A stretch of DNA of 64,000 bases, taken from NCBI RefSeq assembly GCF_003086295.3, contig NC_092055.1:124721484-124785483 (forward strand). The letters run 5' to 3'. Positions 11,499 through 25,500 of this stretch are shown one piece after another; position 1 is the stretch's first letter; every line of letters begins with the position of its first letter. Source of the DNA: Arachis hypogaea (taxonomy: Eukaryota; Streptophyta; Magnoliopsida; Fabales; Fabaceae). Under the pieces are notes generated by a model that searched no databases, had not been told where the DNA came from, and worked only from the letters and a program-made list of their open reading frames with translations. The translations under genes were made by a program, and so were the position numbers.

Positions 11499-13728
11499 TC
11501 AGCCTTTCTTTGGCATTGCTGCAAGCCTGGTGTACATTCTGGCCATTGATTGGTACCCTCTAACATCACCGGAGCGCAAAAGATTACCTGTAATGCCAAA
11601 GAGAAATAAGTTGGGGATCGAAAAGGGTTTCAAATTGTGGGTTTAGGAACTACAAATTAATTTGATGCTTTAAGCACAGTTCTATAATGAATAACAAAAA
11701 TCTAAACATACATTTCATTTCAACAGAAAACGCAGCTGGAGACTGAAGACAAATGGACCTCATTCAGTTAAACACTTGATTCTACTACGCCACTACCTCG
11801 CCTATTGGCTATTGCCATTGTCTCATGCAATTATACTTAATTGGCATACATATTGCATTTTCTCATTCGTCAAATCCAACTTTAATATGTGATCTCCCGT
11901 CATCAGGATCTTATACTACATAGGTGCATCTATGAATTTAAAAGTCTTCTTTCAGTTATTTTTAATGAGGAGAATAGAACTTCCTTTTGATTCCATGAAA
12001 CGAGAGACAAGCCAAAAAGGGTAAACAATAAGTGGAGAGAATCAGTCAACCTGAATCACAATTCAGTGGGCTGTCGGGTTCTGGATGTGCCATCAAAGCA
12101 ATTATAGCCCTACATACAGACTGAAGTGTCCAAGCTGGGCTCCAAGCATTTTTCAAGATATCCAAACAAATCTCCCCCGTCTGGAAATTTAATAACACGT
12201 TTAAGTAATACTCATGATAAAAATGTAAGGAAAATCAAATCTAATAAAAAATTCCTATTGAACTTGTATATCAAACAAAAGGAAAACAAGAATCTTCCTT
12301 TTTATCTTTTGGTTTCCCAAGGGTATCCACCCGCCACGCGGTGACTAATCCGTTCGTGGCGGGTCATCCATTTAAAGGCAAACAGCTGGCCCCAGGATGT
12401 TTTCCATGTCCAGGTGGGATTCGAACTCCCGACCTCTTAGTTAAGGGATTAGATGATGAGCCACCATGCGACATCCACGCAGTTAAACAAGAAACATTAA
12501 TAACTAGGCAATGAAATTAGATTCAATAATAGCTTCTAAAACACTATCGTAATAGTAATTAGTGATCATAAGGCTTAACCATCATCTTTGCCTCCCATAA
12601 AAAGTATTAATTCCTATTGGTCTTCCTCCCACAGGGACTGAGACAACTGAGACCCAAGAGCAAACTGAAGTAGGTAAGTTAAGACAACCAAGATTATGGG
12701 AACATAAGTTGCAAGTAACATAAAAGAGCACTAAACTATTGCGATCTTAGATGTGTCAAAGCTTTTTTATTTTCAAACTGATGGTTCATGGTAAGGACTA
12801 CCGAGGTATCCAACCCCATTCATGCTCCAAGCAAACAACTACACAATTTTTTAATTTCCACTTGAATTTGAAGGGAAAGAACTCAAAAAAACCATCTATG
12901 TAATAAATCAGGAAAAACCCTTTTTACTCAGAAATCATATAATATAAATGCAATATAAGTGAAAAAGTATAAGCACAAAACAAGGCAATAATTACTTAGG
13001 ATGAATCCATCTTACCTTGAAGTGCACGTTTGGGTGAAATATTTTAGTCAGAAACCTGACTTGGGGCGGCTGTAGAGGATACTGCTCTGGAACCGAAAAT
13101 GCAAGTTGGAAGACACCCCCCTCAAAAGGAGTCTCCGAGGGTCCCTAATACAAAAAAGAATAAAACAAAACAAAACCAACATGATTTCAGAATCATCACA
13201 CTGGTTGAATGCCATAAACTGCTTTTACAAGAAACGTATTGATCAAACCTTGATCAGTGCCGTCCATTTAAAAATGTTAGAATCATCACAAACTAGTTGA
13301 ATATCAGGATCAGCCGATTTCTCTCGTTGAACCTCTTTGTACTCCTTGAACAGCCTAGCTCTTGATGCCTAAGTCGAAATCCCAATTCATTATAACAGCA
13401 AGGTTTTACTGAAGAACAATCAAGTTTATTACAACTACAAAGTTTGACAATAAATCAGGCACAGAGCCAAAAAACAAATTAAAACATCTTTAATGAGTAA
13501 CAAACCCATCTTCATAGAAGGTAATTGAACACAAACACCAGGTACTTCAAAATAAACAACAATTATATGATATCCCATCATTATTTCCCATAAGCAAGTG
13601 CTACTCAATTCAATTTCAAACACCAAGATTTTAACTCACAACAACTGCATCCATTATGGGTAGCCGGAAAATAAAATCATTAGATAAGATAGAAAGAGAA
13701 GACAAAGATGAGTTATAAGAACCTGCAT
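11499..13728 (-). CDS. PEX4: Peroxisomal ubiquitin-conjugating enzyme E2, PEX4 (UBC21)
   Basis: Coding exons on the - strand: 13723-13728 (only ATG CAG), 13249-13368, 13016-13144, 12051-12180 and 11499-11587. Phases agree and give 157 aa, the length known for plant PEX4. E2 hallmarks are present: HPN at residues 79-81 (IFHPNVHFK) and catalytic Cys90 in GEICLDILK, followed by [10 protein letters not shown] and a C-terminal AAMPKKG. PEX4 is held at the peroxisome by PEX22 and monoubiquitinates the receptor PEX5 so that it can be recycled. A further non-coding exon and 5' UTR intron probably lie upstream (donor near 13832, acceptor near 13745), with the 5' UTR reaching about 13990. Odd points are the two-codon first coding exon and a SINE-like insertion in the 12181-13015 intron. 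Confidence 0.95.
12293..12484 (-). mobile_element. tRNA-derived SINE-like insertion in a PEX4 intron
   Basis: On the - strand the insert starts GCATGGTGGCTCATCATC (A-box-like), followed about 20 bp later by GGAGTTCGAATCCC, a good RNA polymerase III B box. Beyond this is a non-tRNA body with short GC-rich inverted arms (ccgccacgcgg ... cgtggcgggt). A 9-bp direct repeat aaacaagaa flanks it (12284-12292 and 12485-12493), consistent with a target-site duplication. I infer a plant SINE; the family is not identified. Confidence 0.6.
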
Positions 13729-13989
13729 GATGCCCAAACTGTGAATTTAGCTGCATGATTAACCAAAACAACTCGTTAATTAGGATTGGGAAACAAAATT
13801 GAGGAAAACACAAAAAAGAGAACGGAAGATCGTACCGTGTCAGAGGGTACTGTTGATTTGGGAAGTAAATTGAAATGAAATCAAAGGAAGAGTTGCGATG
13901 CTGTGTTGGATCGCTTCGGAAATGGAAAAGGGTATGGGAACACTGTGAACCCTAAAAAGATGAACTGAGAAAACAACACAAATACGAAG

Positions 13990-15339
13990 ACAATAGGAAA
14001 ACCGAAGCAATTTTCACCAAGGTTCAACGATTTGGTTTAATTAAACATGTAATGAAATTATTAAAAGAAAGTATAGGTAACCAATAATATTTTTGAATAA
14101 TGTGTGAATAATGTTAATTAATAGGGTTAAAAAAATAAATTAATCTTAAATTTAATTAATAGTATTAAATTAAGATGTAGTATATTTTTATTTGATTGGT
14201 AGTTGTTCATATTGTTCAACATACTCATTGTTTACCTAGCACTCCCCATATATTAAAATTTCAATATACAATTTCAAATATTCAAATTCAATTATTTCTA
14301 AACCAACAAAATTCAAAATTTTACAATTTCATATAATAAACTGTTTATATTTTATCATTAAAAATTCACAAAATAAAAAATTTCTAATCAACTTCAAAAT
14401 TTTAATGAAGTAAATCAAGTAATCAACAACAATACTCACCACATCAGCAATAAAATTTAGAACCAAAAAAGTTTCAACAATAACTTCTAATAAACAAGTA
14501 ATCAGTAACAATATAAAACACAAATTTATGCAAAAACTCAAACCATCAATAATAAAAAATTCAAAATCATAATAAATTTTAACAAAGACTTCTAATCAAG
14601 TATTCTTAAGCAAAAAATCTAAAATAAATAATTTGCAAGACTTCTAATCAAGTATTCTTAAGCAAAAAATCCAAAATAAATAATTTGCTTTTGATTAATC
14701 CAATCGAATCAATCGGATTCGATTTTTAAAACCATAATTCTCACTTTAGATAAGTTATGATCATTTTTTTTATTTTATGTTTCTATTTTTGATTTTTATG
14801 GCAATGAGGACAGGTAAAACTATAAAAGGACAAAGATGTTTTCTTAAACATTTTTTATTAAATAATATGTTTTTTTATTAATTAAACAAATATTTTTTAT
14901 TTATTATATTTTATATTTAAAATTTAAAGTTTAATAAATTTTTAATAAAATTTATTTCATTAACAAAATATACAATACTTTTTTTATTTTAATAAAAATC
15001 ATTTAAAAATTAAAAGTGAAAAAATATTATTTTTATATTGACTCCTTTATATTATTACCCTATATAAAGAAAAAAAAGGAAGAAAAGGTGACTTAATTAG
15101 GTAATTAAAATTTTCAAGATGCTAATGTCTCAAAACATTGAACCAAAAAATAAGAAAATGAAATTTACACTTTTAATTTTTTATTTTATTTTATTTTATT
15201 TTTTTTAATATTTGATAACCCAAAAGATAGACTACTTATGAAAAGATTGTGTCATAAACAAACTATAAAGACAAAACTTAAGTTGGTATATTAAAATCCT
15301 TAATTTAGAGGAAATTTTTATTCGTCGAAAAAAAAAAAT
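13990..15339. other. AT-rich intergenic region with a 52-bp tandem duplication
   Basis: There is no gene. A 52-bp unit starting gacttctaatcaagtatt is repeated directly (14587-14638 and 14639-14690) with one substitution. A palindromic patch aatcgaatcaatcggattcg follows at about 14702. The rest is A/T homopolymer-rich spacer. Confidence 0.7.
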
Positions 15340-15419
15340 ATATATTGGATTTTTTGGTGACTGAACATAACACAAAGAAAAAGGACCTAACAAAAAGAGT
15401 AGCACTTTTCTCTAATAAT

Positions 15420-18400
15420 AATGTCTAAATTATTAGGGGGCAGTAACCACTCTAGGTACACCTGCTTGTTTAAAGTAGCAGTCTTAGCCATTAAATCAGT
15501 CGCTCTGTTTGCTGTGCGCTGGATGAGCACTAAAGTAGCTGTCCAATTGCGCTAGAGCATCTCTTTGATTTTTTCAAGCAGATCAGAGTCATTCCTAATC
15601 ATGCTGGTTGTGCCTCGCGAAACAAGAAGAAACGCATCAAGATTATCAGTTTCACATATGACCTCTTTGCACTCGCAATCCCAAGACATAACAAGCCCTC
15701 TCCAAATAGCATGAAACTCACAACATAGAACATTAGAAAGAGGTATACTGGCAAAACAACCTTTTATCTAAATTCTCATGCTGTCTCTAATAATACATCC
15801 AAAACCAGCTAATTGCTCATTTTCAAAAACGCTTGCATCGCAGTTCACTTTACAGACATTCATTGGAGGTGGTTCCCAGTTATATTGCAAAGAGGAAGGA
15901 ATAATATGTTTTTGGGTGGTAATAACATTAGAGAAATCTCGAGTAGCATGCTTAACTAAGTGAACAATTTTCTCCTTACTCCATGGATCATCTTGATAGA
16001 AGATGTCATTGTTCCTATCCCTCCAAATCCACCAAAAGGTCGCTGCAAAGAGAAACTCATTTTTGTTGAGGTTAGAACGAATCCAAGATACAAAATCCAA
16101 ACTAGAGTCCTCAGCGGTCATTCCCAAGTTTAAGCTAATCCAAATCTGACGAGCTTTTTGGCAAGTCCTAAAGCAATGGTTAATATCCTCTAGAGCAAGA
16201 TAACATCTCTGACAAAAATCAGAAGTAGCAAGACCACTTTAAAACCAGTAACTAGCTGTGGGAACTCTGTTGTTGAGGCAAAGCCAGAGCAGACAATTTA
16301 TCTTCTCCGGTATTCTCAAGCGCCAAAGCCAAAGCCAGTTTTCATTATCATTCCAGCCAAATTTCTTCTTCAATAGCCATTCATACCCACTTTTAGTCGA
16401 GTAGGTGAGAGTATTTGAGTTTGTCCAAAACCAACCTGTTTTATCTCCTGCCTGCTTGATAGGATCAAAGAGTATCAAATCAAGTTTAACTTCTTCCGGA
16501 ATCATTGTGCAAAGAATATCCCACTGCCAATGTCCATGGTGCCAGACATCTTCTAGTTTCAAGTGAGAATCAGAAATGTGCACAAAAGGAACCAAAGGAG
16601 CTAGCGTTCCACATGGTCGCCAAGCATGATACCAAAAGGATTGAGACATCATGCTTGTACACCAATCAAAACCATCACGAAGCTTTTCTATTGTCTTATA
16701 AATCGCTCGCCAAGTACTTGAAACATTATTAGAAAAATTGGGTGAAAAAGCAAGAACTCCCAGGTAAATATTTTGCCAACATAATTCTTACCCAAAACTT
16801 ATCTTTATTATGCAGTAATTGCTAAACAAGCTTTCCTAATAAAGCAAAATTTACACATTGGGTATCTCTAATTCCCAAGCCTCCATATTTTCTTGGAGTG
16901 ACAGCTTTGCTCCACTTGACCAAATTTAAGCAACGCTCCCCCACCTTTCCCTTCCACAAGAATTGTCTAAGCACAGAACCAATTTTTTGACAAACCGAAG
17001 TAGGAAAAAGAGTCACTTGCATCTGATAAATAGGAAGAGAAGAAGCATCAGATTTAATTAAGCAAAGCTTGCCTGCTCTGTTAAGGAGCCGACCTTTCCA
17101 ACTAGCCAGCCTATTCTTGATATTCTCTAAAGAGTCCGAAAAAATAGACTTAGCAGCTCGAGGATGATTAAGGTTCACCCCAAGTATTTGCCTAGGTCAC
17201 TAGTAAAGGGAATATGAGAAACATCAGGCAACATTTCCTTCCTTCTATTAGAGATATTTCTAAAACAAATAGCTTTAGATTTTTCAATGTTAACCTTCAT
17301 ACCTGAAACTTTGTAGAACAACTCCAAGGTGTGCACAACATTCTGAACTTGATTTTTCTTCGCTTTACAAAAAAGGAGGAGGTCATCTGCAAACATCAAG
17401 TGAGAAACTCTAGGTCTCCCTCTAGAAATAACCAAACCATCCCAAATACCCTCGTCAACTTGTTTGGAAATAAAGTACGCCAATCTCTCCATGCACAAAA
17501 TAAATAAATAAGGAGAAATTGGATCTCCTTGCCTGAGTCCTCTGCGAGGTTGGAAGCTGTCCAATCTATTCCCATTCCAAAGGATGGAAAGATTTGAGGC
17601 CTGAACACAATTCATTACAAGCCGAATAATTAGAGAAGGAAAGCCAAAAGATTCAAGAGTGTGCTTAAGAAAATTCCAATCAACTCTATCATAAGTCTTT
17701 TCTAAATCAATCTTAAAAGTCATAGCTCCTTTTCTAGACTTTGTCCGCTTAAGAAAGTGAAGAACTTCTTAGGCGACAATAATATTATTAGGTGCTCCTC
17801 TACCATGAATAAACCCTCCCTGAGTTGGGCTAACAATCTCATCTAAAAATGGTCGTAATCTATTAACAAGCACTTTAGTCAATAGCTTATAAATTACATT
17901 ACAAAGGCTTATTGACCGAAAATCCTTCAATCTAGTTTGAGGTTGCACTTAGGGATAAGAACAATCAAAGTTTCCAACAAAGAATGGATTAACGTCTCCT
18001 CTAAGAATGCTTTCTGAACAGTACACCACACCTCATGACCCACCACATCCCAATATTCCTTGAAGAAAAAAACTTAAAAACCATCCGACCCAGGAGCTTT
18101 GAACGAGCTTATATTATCCAGAGCTTCTTTAACCTCCAACATTGTTACTGGTTTAGACAAATTATCACAAGCATCTTGGCTAAGAGATGGCATAGGAATT
18201 TCTCCCATGCAATTAACCTCAACAGGCTCAGTAGAGCAAAAAATATTTTTGAAGAAATTAATAACCTCTCTTTGCAAAACTTCCGGATCATCAGACCAGG
18301 ACCCATCATTGACCAGTAACCCATGAACCTTGTTAGATTTTCTTCTAAGGATGGTTTGCATATGGAAAAAGCTAGTATTTCTATCACCAAACCGAACCCA

Positions 18401-19453
18401 TTGATCTCTTGACTTCTGGTACCAAAGCAATTCTTCCTGGGCCAAAACTAGATTATACTCAGCTCTCAATTCTTCCTCTTTGTGCTTCAAAATCGGATCA
18501 TCGTCAGCTTTCATTTTCCGTTGAATACAATTCAAATAAGCCTCCAATTCCCTCTTTTTAATAAAAATATTGTCAAAGATCGTAGAGTTGAATTCCAACG
18601 AAGCTTCTTGAACCCCCAGCAACTTCCTATGGATGTCAAAGTCTGTACTATCCCAAGATTTCTGAACAATGGCCTTGTAATCAGGATGCATTGCCCATGC
18701 CGCTTAGAATCTAAAAGGCTGGTTTCTTTTCTTGATAGGAACTCCTTAACATCGGATAAGTAGGGGACAATGATCAGAGTGAGAATGGCTGAGAACTTCA
18801 ACAAAAGCTTCTGAAAAAAAGAAGGCGTCATTCTGTAGTACAGCAAACTCTATCCAATCTATTTGCAATTTCTTTGTTTCCTTGAATTTTACGGAACCAA
18901 GTAAACCGTCTTCCAGAAATTGTCAGATCAAAAAGACCACAAGAATCTAGAGTACTTGCAAAGATACTACTGCGATTCGAATACAAATTATCCCCCTTCA
19001 CCTCATGAACACTCAAAATATCATTAAAATTCTCAACCACCACCCACAGGTCCTGAATGCAAAAATCAATATCAAGCAGATGACTCCATAATTCTACTCT
19101 ATTAGTGGCTTGAGGGCTGCCATAAACCGCACTACAGATCCATCTTCTCCCACCACCATCAATTTCCAAAGTTACACATTGATTCATAGCCCAAAGAATT
19201 TTACAAAAAAATTTTAAATTAGCAGAGAGGAACCAAATTCTTCCATTGTGTCTAACAGCATCTACAATCCCTACAGAATAATAGCCTAATCTCCCCCAAA
19301 ATTCTTTTATAATTTCAAACCCAATATGAGGTTCCACCAAAATAAAAAAAGTTGGTTGAAATTTTCGTACCAACTCCTTACAGTGCACCCGAGACATTTT
19401 ATTTGACGCCTCCTTACATTCCAACTAATAATATTTAAATGGTTACAATCCAT
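15420..19453 (-). pseudogene. LINE ORF2 (endonuclease, RT, RNase H), broken
   Basis: ORF2 begins at 19453 (MDCNHLNIISWNV) and shifts frame within 20 codons. The endonuclease domain (19424-18828) keeps VEPHIG and WICSAVYGSPQA, but the usual GDFND reads ENFND, losing a catalytic position. The linker (18691-18074) ends in the stop after KAPGSDGF. The RT core (17723-17175) has TFKIDLEKTYDRVDW, GLRQGDPISPYLF and the catalytic FADD (SHLMFADDLLLF). The zf-RVT domain is at 16652-16239. The RNase H domain (about 16127-15430) has VNCDASVFE and GFGCIIRDS, with internal stops. At least six disabling lesions are visible. Confidence 0.88.
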
Positions 19454-19559
19454 AAAAATAAATTAAATAATTGGAATGTTTAATCATCCTACCTCACGTT
19501 GATGGAGCCCTGTCTCCAAGTGTCTTCTCTTGGACTTGCGCCGCAGAACCATCATTCTT

Positions 19560-20950
19560 CTATTGAGGTTGGTTCTCCAAGTTTGTTGTTGCACTAGCTT
19601 TATCAAGCTCTTTTTGTACTCGAGAATCCATTGACAATGCTTCAGTAGGTGAGTTTTGAAGCGAAATAGGACGCTGTCTTTTGTGCCCTACTTTAAAAAA
19701 AGGAGTACTCTGATCCTTAAAAGCCACTTGAGTTATTCCCAAAGAGCCAAGCATGGATGGAGGATCCTTCTTTTCCTTATGCCCCACCTTTATATTTGAT
19801 AAGGACTTTCTTTTTGCATTTGATGAGGATCCAGCATGCATGTTATTAGACCCAAAAGAAAATTTCTTACTCACCAAATTGGAGCATATTGCTACATTGG
19901 TTTTTTTGGCACCACTTTTGGGCCTTTACCCACATTTTCCTTGCCTTTTCTACTAACTGTAACTCATTCACCCTCTTTTGCACGAGTATTCCTATTCATG
20001 CGTGATTCTTGCAAATTATCATGCACAAGATCCGCTGTTCCATGCTTCTCCATAATTGGAATTGATTTGGCATTAATTCCAAATTCAAAGGTTGAATTTT
20101 GATTTTTTACTAGGATTTGACTACCTTCTGCCATTTTCTCGTTGTTATCCACCAGAAATAGTGACAGCAAATTTTTCTCTTTCGCACATTCTCTTGTTAC
20201 GTGCCCAAAGCAGCTACATTTTTCACAAATTAAATTCAAGTGCTCATATTCTATGTCATACATATGACCATCAACTTGAATTTTTTTTTATAACTGGAAG
20301 TCCCAAGTTAATTTGCACACATACTCTTGCATACTTTTCCCTCTGTGCAGATTTGGTGGCTAAGTCGATGCGGATCGGTCTGCCAACAGCTGACGCAATC
20401 ATTTTCATGGCTCTCTCTTGATAATAGTTAATGTTTAAACCTGTGATTCTTATCCAAACCATGGTAGATCCAAAAGTGTTTTCACAAGGTCTGAATGAAG
20501 AACTCCAAGTTTTAACCGCAACATAACTACCAATAATCATCCACGGTCCTCCAAGGAGAACTTTTTCTCTATCTTCTAAGAGATCAAATTTGACTAAGAA
20601 ATAGCCAAAATCGACATCTAGTACCTCATATCCTCCTTTGGTTCTCCACACACCTTTAAGCTTGTGCGTGATCGCCGTATAGCTAAAATTTTTTCCAAGA
20701 ACTTTGATCACGATGACATCTTTGTAGGGCACTGCCAATATCTCGTTTGCTTCTTCATCAAGAGAAATATCCGCGGACTTTGAGTCATGTTAATGTCTCC
20801 TTTAAGCCCTTCCTTTTCACCTGATGCATGCCCCTCCGCTCTATGATGCATGCCCCCTCCGCTCTCCCCCTTATTGCTTCCGCCGACATAGCCGGCTGCC
20901 TCGCTATGTGTCACCCTCGAAGACTCTCCCCCGCTCTCCACACTCTCCAT
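19560..20950 (-). pseudogene. LINE ORF1 (gag-like, DUF4283 plus zinc knuckle), broken
   Basis: The N-terminal part reads MAVPYKDVIVIKVLGKNFSY and continues through GGPWMIIGSYVAVKTW and MVWIRITGLN, typical of the nucleic-acid-binding ORF1 of plant L1 elements. A CCHC knuckle CEKCSCFGHVTREC follows. The reading frame shifts near 20785, so the acidic SLDEEANEIL segment lies in another frame. It shifts again at the T homopolymer near 20281-20289 (just before the knuckle), and once more before a basic tail (19877-19560). ORF1 protein would bind LINE RNA; this copy cannot make it intact. Confidence 0.85.
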
Positions 20951-20960
20951 GAAGTTTTGC

Positions 20961-21571
20961 TTTTTGTTTTACATCATTTTAGTACTTTACTCTTTGTTTT
21001 ATTAAGATTGAAAATAAGTTTAAATTAATTAAATTCAACTTAGCTGGTTTAAGTTTAGTTTATAATTTCGTTAGTTTAAACATAAGGAATAGTACATCTT
21101 TAAAATGCCATAGGCTACAGTTAGTCCTTCTAAGTATAATTTCTGCCATAATTTTTTTTCTTTTTCAATGCGATCTTCACCTTTTTAAAACATACACAGA
21201 GATTGGTGGGTGTCTTTCTCTTTTGCCTTCTCTTTTTTCTTTTAATTTTATGGCCGCGTGTAAATGTTACATGAAAAAATTTGAAAAAAAAATGCTAAAA
21301 GGCTTATTTCATGAATTCTCACCCTCTTTGTACCAAAAGAAAAAAATGAATTCTCATCCTCAATCTCAAGTGTTTTTCTCTAGAACAAATTAATGTACAA
21401 ATCTAACATAATTTTCTAGCCAAGCACCACAAAATAGAAAAATAATTATAAAATAATAAAATAAAACATATTAATATATTAAATACTAGATATAGAAAAG
21501 TGTAAAATATTAAAGAAAAAGAATGAGGAGAACATGTGGCAAACAAAGTTAAAGATGCAAACCTAACAGTT
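20961..21571. other. Spacer and 3' UTR of the TOL6-like gene
   Basis: T-rich and A-rich sequence lies between the LINE and the TOL6-like stop codon at 21572. It should contain that gene's 3' UTR. No other feature is recognised. Confidence 0.5.
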
Positions 21572-22536
21572 CTAGGTGTTACTAGCTCGGTCAGGAGCAG
21601 TTGTTTTAGGGGATTTCACTTTAGCCATATCAACAAGGTCCCCAAACAACTTATCCTCTGGCTTTGAAGGTTTTCCAGATGGCACATAAGAAGTAGCAGA
21701 AACTTGGTAAGAGTTCCTCATACCATTGTCATCACTCACAGATAAACCATACATCTGTTGCTCAACATATTGAACCCCTTGTTGCTGCTGACCGTAACCA
21801 TATCCGACGAATTGGTTGCCATACATTTGTTGTGGATACATGTAAGCCATGTTACCATTTTGCATTTGATGTGGAACCGTAGACATGTAAGCACCACCAG
21901 GAACACCTTGAATCTGCTGAGGGAATTGCTGATTGCTTTGACCAGCATTATTGTTATTGATTGTTGAAATATAGGTATTTGCATTTGGCTGCTGCATATA
22001 CATACTGATAGCTTGATCATTCCCCATTGGCTGAGGTAGTCCTTGACCATGCGTACCAGCACTCTGTACATGTGTCATAACCACTTGAGTGACCTGTAAT
22101 GGTTGTGGATATTGGTTGCCGGCTGCTGTAGGACTACCATTTTCGGTTGTTTCCCAAGGAGGTGGTGGAAATGATCCACCACTTTGTGTGCCTATAGCCA
22201 TAAAAACATGAGTGATGTAATAATATCAAAAAACAAAAAAATGATACCTACATACAAAAAATCAGCTATATATTTGTATATAAATATATATGTAATTTAA
22301 CTCATTTTTAATATATATTTTATATTTTAATATGTATTTTATATTAGTAATTGATTTAGTGACTTAATTTTTTATGTACACCTAATATGGTTCATCTAAA
22401 AAAAAGAGTGAAAATTATAGGTCACACTTCATTATATATCATAACAATTGCTTAAGGAAAAAGAGTAGTTGTTGTGAAAGAATTTAACCAAATAAAGAAT
22501 CATTAGGTGTACCATAAGCTGGTGAATTTGGTGGTG

Positions 22537-22567
<31 letters not shown>

Positions 22568-25500
22568 GGCCTGAGAATTATTCCAAATAGGAGCTGTGGT
22601 TTGTGCAAATGGTGATGATTGTTGCTCATAATGAGGTGATCCCACATTTGGCATATTTACATTGGGATAAAATATGCCTTGAGATATGAAAGTCTGGTGA
22701 TGAAATTGGGGGGATAATGAATTTGGTTGGCCAAGAATTGGAGTAGGTCCATTGTTACCATTAGAGAACATATCAAAAAGAACAAGTGCATTATTCTGAT
22801 GAGGTGTTGGACTGGCTGGCTGCTGTTCTCCTAGAGGAACAAGAGCAAGTGAGTTATCAGCTTTTGGTGATGAGTTATAGTCATCACCACTGAGTAGGTC
22901 CCATTTGGCATTAACATTCAAAGGGGCAGCAGAACCATTTGCCGTTGGGGGTGCAGTAAGTAGTAATTGGTTGAATGTCTGGGACTCAGCTTCAGCATTA
23001 GATGGTAATCTGCAAACATAAAGTAAAATAAAATGAAGATATATATAACCTGAAAGAACTATGCAATTATGCAAACATGTCACCCTATTGTCGAAGAAAG
23101 TTGGTATATAATTCATGCTGTTGTCTACGGTATCAAAAATTAATTGCGTCAGTAAATCTTACATTGATAACTTTTCCAAATTTATTTATCAGGATCAAAT
23201 TCAACAATTTTGACATGATTTTAAAAAGTACCAAAAAATTGGTCGTAATTCATATATCGGCTTCATGCATGAAGCAATATCAAATTATGCAACCAAAGCA
23301 AAGGTTTATGACCTAATTAATCAAATACAAGATTTTATAACTGATTAGTACAGTACTAATTTATGAAATCAAACACAAAAATAAAATTTAAAGAATATAA
23401 ATGAAAGAATAAAACAGGATTTTAAAAACCTTAATTTTACAATAAAACATTATTACTCTACTAGAAATTATCCAAAATTTCTAAAACTCCAAAAAGATAG
23501 CATCCAATAATTAATTACATGGATTTTAATTAGGCTAATGGAGACCCGATTACCTCTCATCGCTTTGTTTACCACCATCTTCAGTATCAACCAGAGGATG
23601 ATCAACAAGTGCTCCAGGAGTTTCAGGCTTTGGTTTCTCGTTGTCCTTTTGATTAGAAGTTCCTGAAGCAATGGATTCATGCTTGGCCAGTACACGTTGT
23701 AGATCATCATTAAGAGCTAGACCCTGGCATAGGAGTGACTCATCACTGGAAAAATTAAATATAAAAAAGTTAATATACCAGTTTGTTTTCTTTGAATTTG
23801 AAGAGAAATTACTAGGAATACAATTAAAAAAAATATACTTGCACCATTTTTTAGTATACCTTAAGTTGTATAATTTTCTTCTTAGAAACAATACACATCA
23901 GTTATTGCTTATAATTTTATCATTATATCTATTTTTATATCTAAAAATAGAAAGTATACAGTACACATAAAGGTATATGAAAAATAGTGGAATTAACACA
24001 ACTCAAAAAAAATAATAATAATAAATAATAATTTCTAACCATAAAAGATTTAACGCCGATAAAATTAACCATAACAAAATAAAACTAATATTCTACCCAT
24101 AAAAAATAAATTATACTTAACACAAATAACTAATTGTTAATTTTTTATTAATTTCAATAAAAATTAATTAAAATGTCCAAATTACTCCTATCTACTCTAT
24201 TTGCCTCGTCGTTATTCTCAAAAAGTGCGTACTCTCTATTTATTAATGTTATTTGTCTCCTTTTGTCTCATTCTTTCTGTTGCTATTTGTTGTTGTATTG
24301 TGTTGATGGTAGTGTTTGGTAATGGTTGTGAACTTGTGATGGTCATATAATAATGGTGTATAAAACTTGAATGTTAATAGAGAGTTGAGTTGAAGAATTT
24401 ATAAGATTAAAAATAATAAAAAAAATGAGAATAATTTAAATATTTTAATTTTTTAATAAAATTAATAAAAAGTTAATGATTAATTATTTTTGTTAAATAT
24501 AATTTTTTTTAATAAATAAAAATTAATTTTATTCTTTTATAATTAATTTTATCCACGTTTAAATTTTTTATGGTTAAAAATAGTTCTTTTTTAAAAAAAC
24601 AAAAAAAAAAGTTAAGAATAGGATAATAAAGCCAATTTTGCGCACCAAAAAAAAAAAAAGCCAATTTTGTTGCATAATATCACGGAAAAGGGACATCAGG
24701 CCTTACGAAGTTGAGTTAACAAGATGTACCACTCTCTGTTTGTAAGTTCTGCACTGGCCCACCAATTCAATTATAACCTCCTGTCTAAGCCCCTGAAAAT
24801 AAAATTAGAGGTTATACATGACATGTCAGTTTTCTTTCTTTTTGTTTTAAATTTAAAACATGATAATCATCGGTCCTTGAGTTTTATGGTTTAAACTTAA
24901 ATATTTGCAAGTGGTTCATAACAGATAATTCAAGTGTAAGATAATAGTAACAACATAAATAAATGATACTCATATATCAAATATAGATCACCTGCTTTAT
25001 GTTTGTTTACATGTACAGAATACTCAAACAGAAATATATAGAAATAAAATTATATTTGATAAATAAGATATAAATAAAAATATTATATTTAGAGATATTG
25101 AATAAATATATTTTATATTTATTTTTAAAAAATATAAAAAATATTAACAAAAAATATAATTTATTTTTTATTAATTTTTTATATTATATTTTTTTAAAAT
25201 TTTTAGAATAAAAAATGAAAATAAATTATTTTTTTATAATTTATTTTATTTTATCGTTAAATAAAATACAAGAACACTAATTTTTATGTTTTTGTTTTTT
25301 GTATTTTATTTTTAATGCCTTATCTTATTCTGTTGTCAGAACCAAACACAATATTCCTTTGCTAAAGCTTCTAGGCACAGTTAAGTTTTAGCCCGCAAAA
25401 CGTTTAATTCGATCAATTTCACCCCTACCAACACGGCAACACGTTCAAATATTAAAAAATCGGGTAAAATATACTTTTTGTCCCTAACGATTTTGAAATT

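Larger units (their letters stand above)
15340..20960 (-). mobile_element. Degenerate L1-type LINE retrotransposon with RNase H domain
   Basis: Read on the - strand, this is a near full-length plant L1: ORF1 with a DUF4283-like N-terminus and a CCHC knuckle, then ORF2 with AP endonuclease, reverse transcriptase, zf-RVT and RNase H. Every domain is present in the right order but split by stops and single-base frameshifts, so the copy is dead. Ends are approximate; I could not find a clear poly-A tail or target-site duplication. It sits between PEX4 and the 3' end of the TOL6-like gene. Confidence 0.88.

Noticed and set aside
12410..12440. tRNA-gene-like sequence (B box with ggattcgaactcccgac on the + strand)
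   Set aside because: Only the B box and a weak A box fit. There is no acceptor stem or anticodon arm, and the flanking direct repeat fits a SINE.
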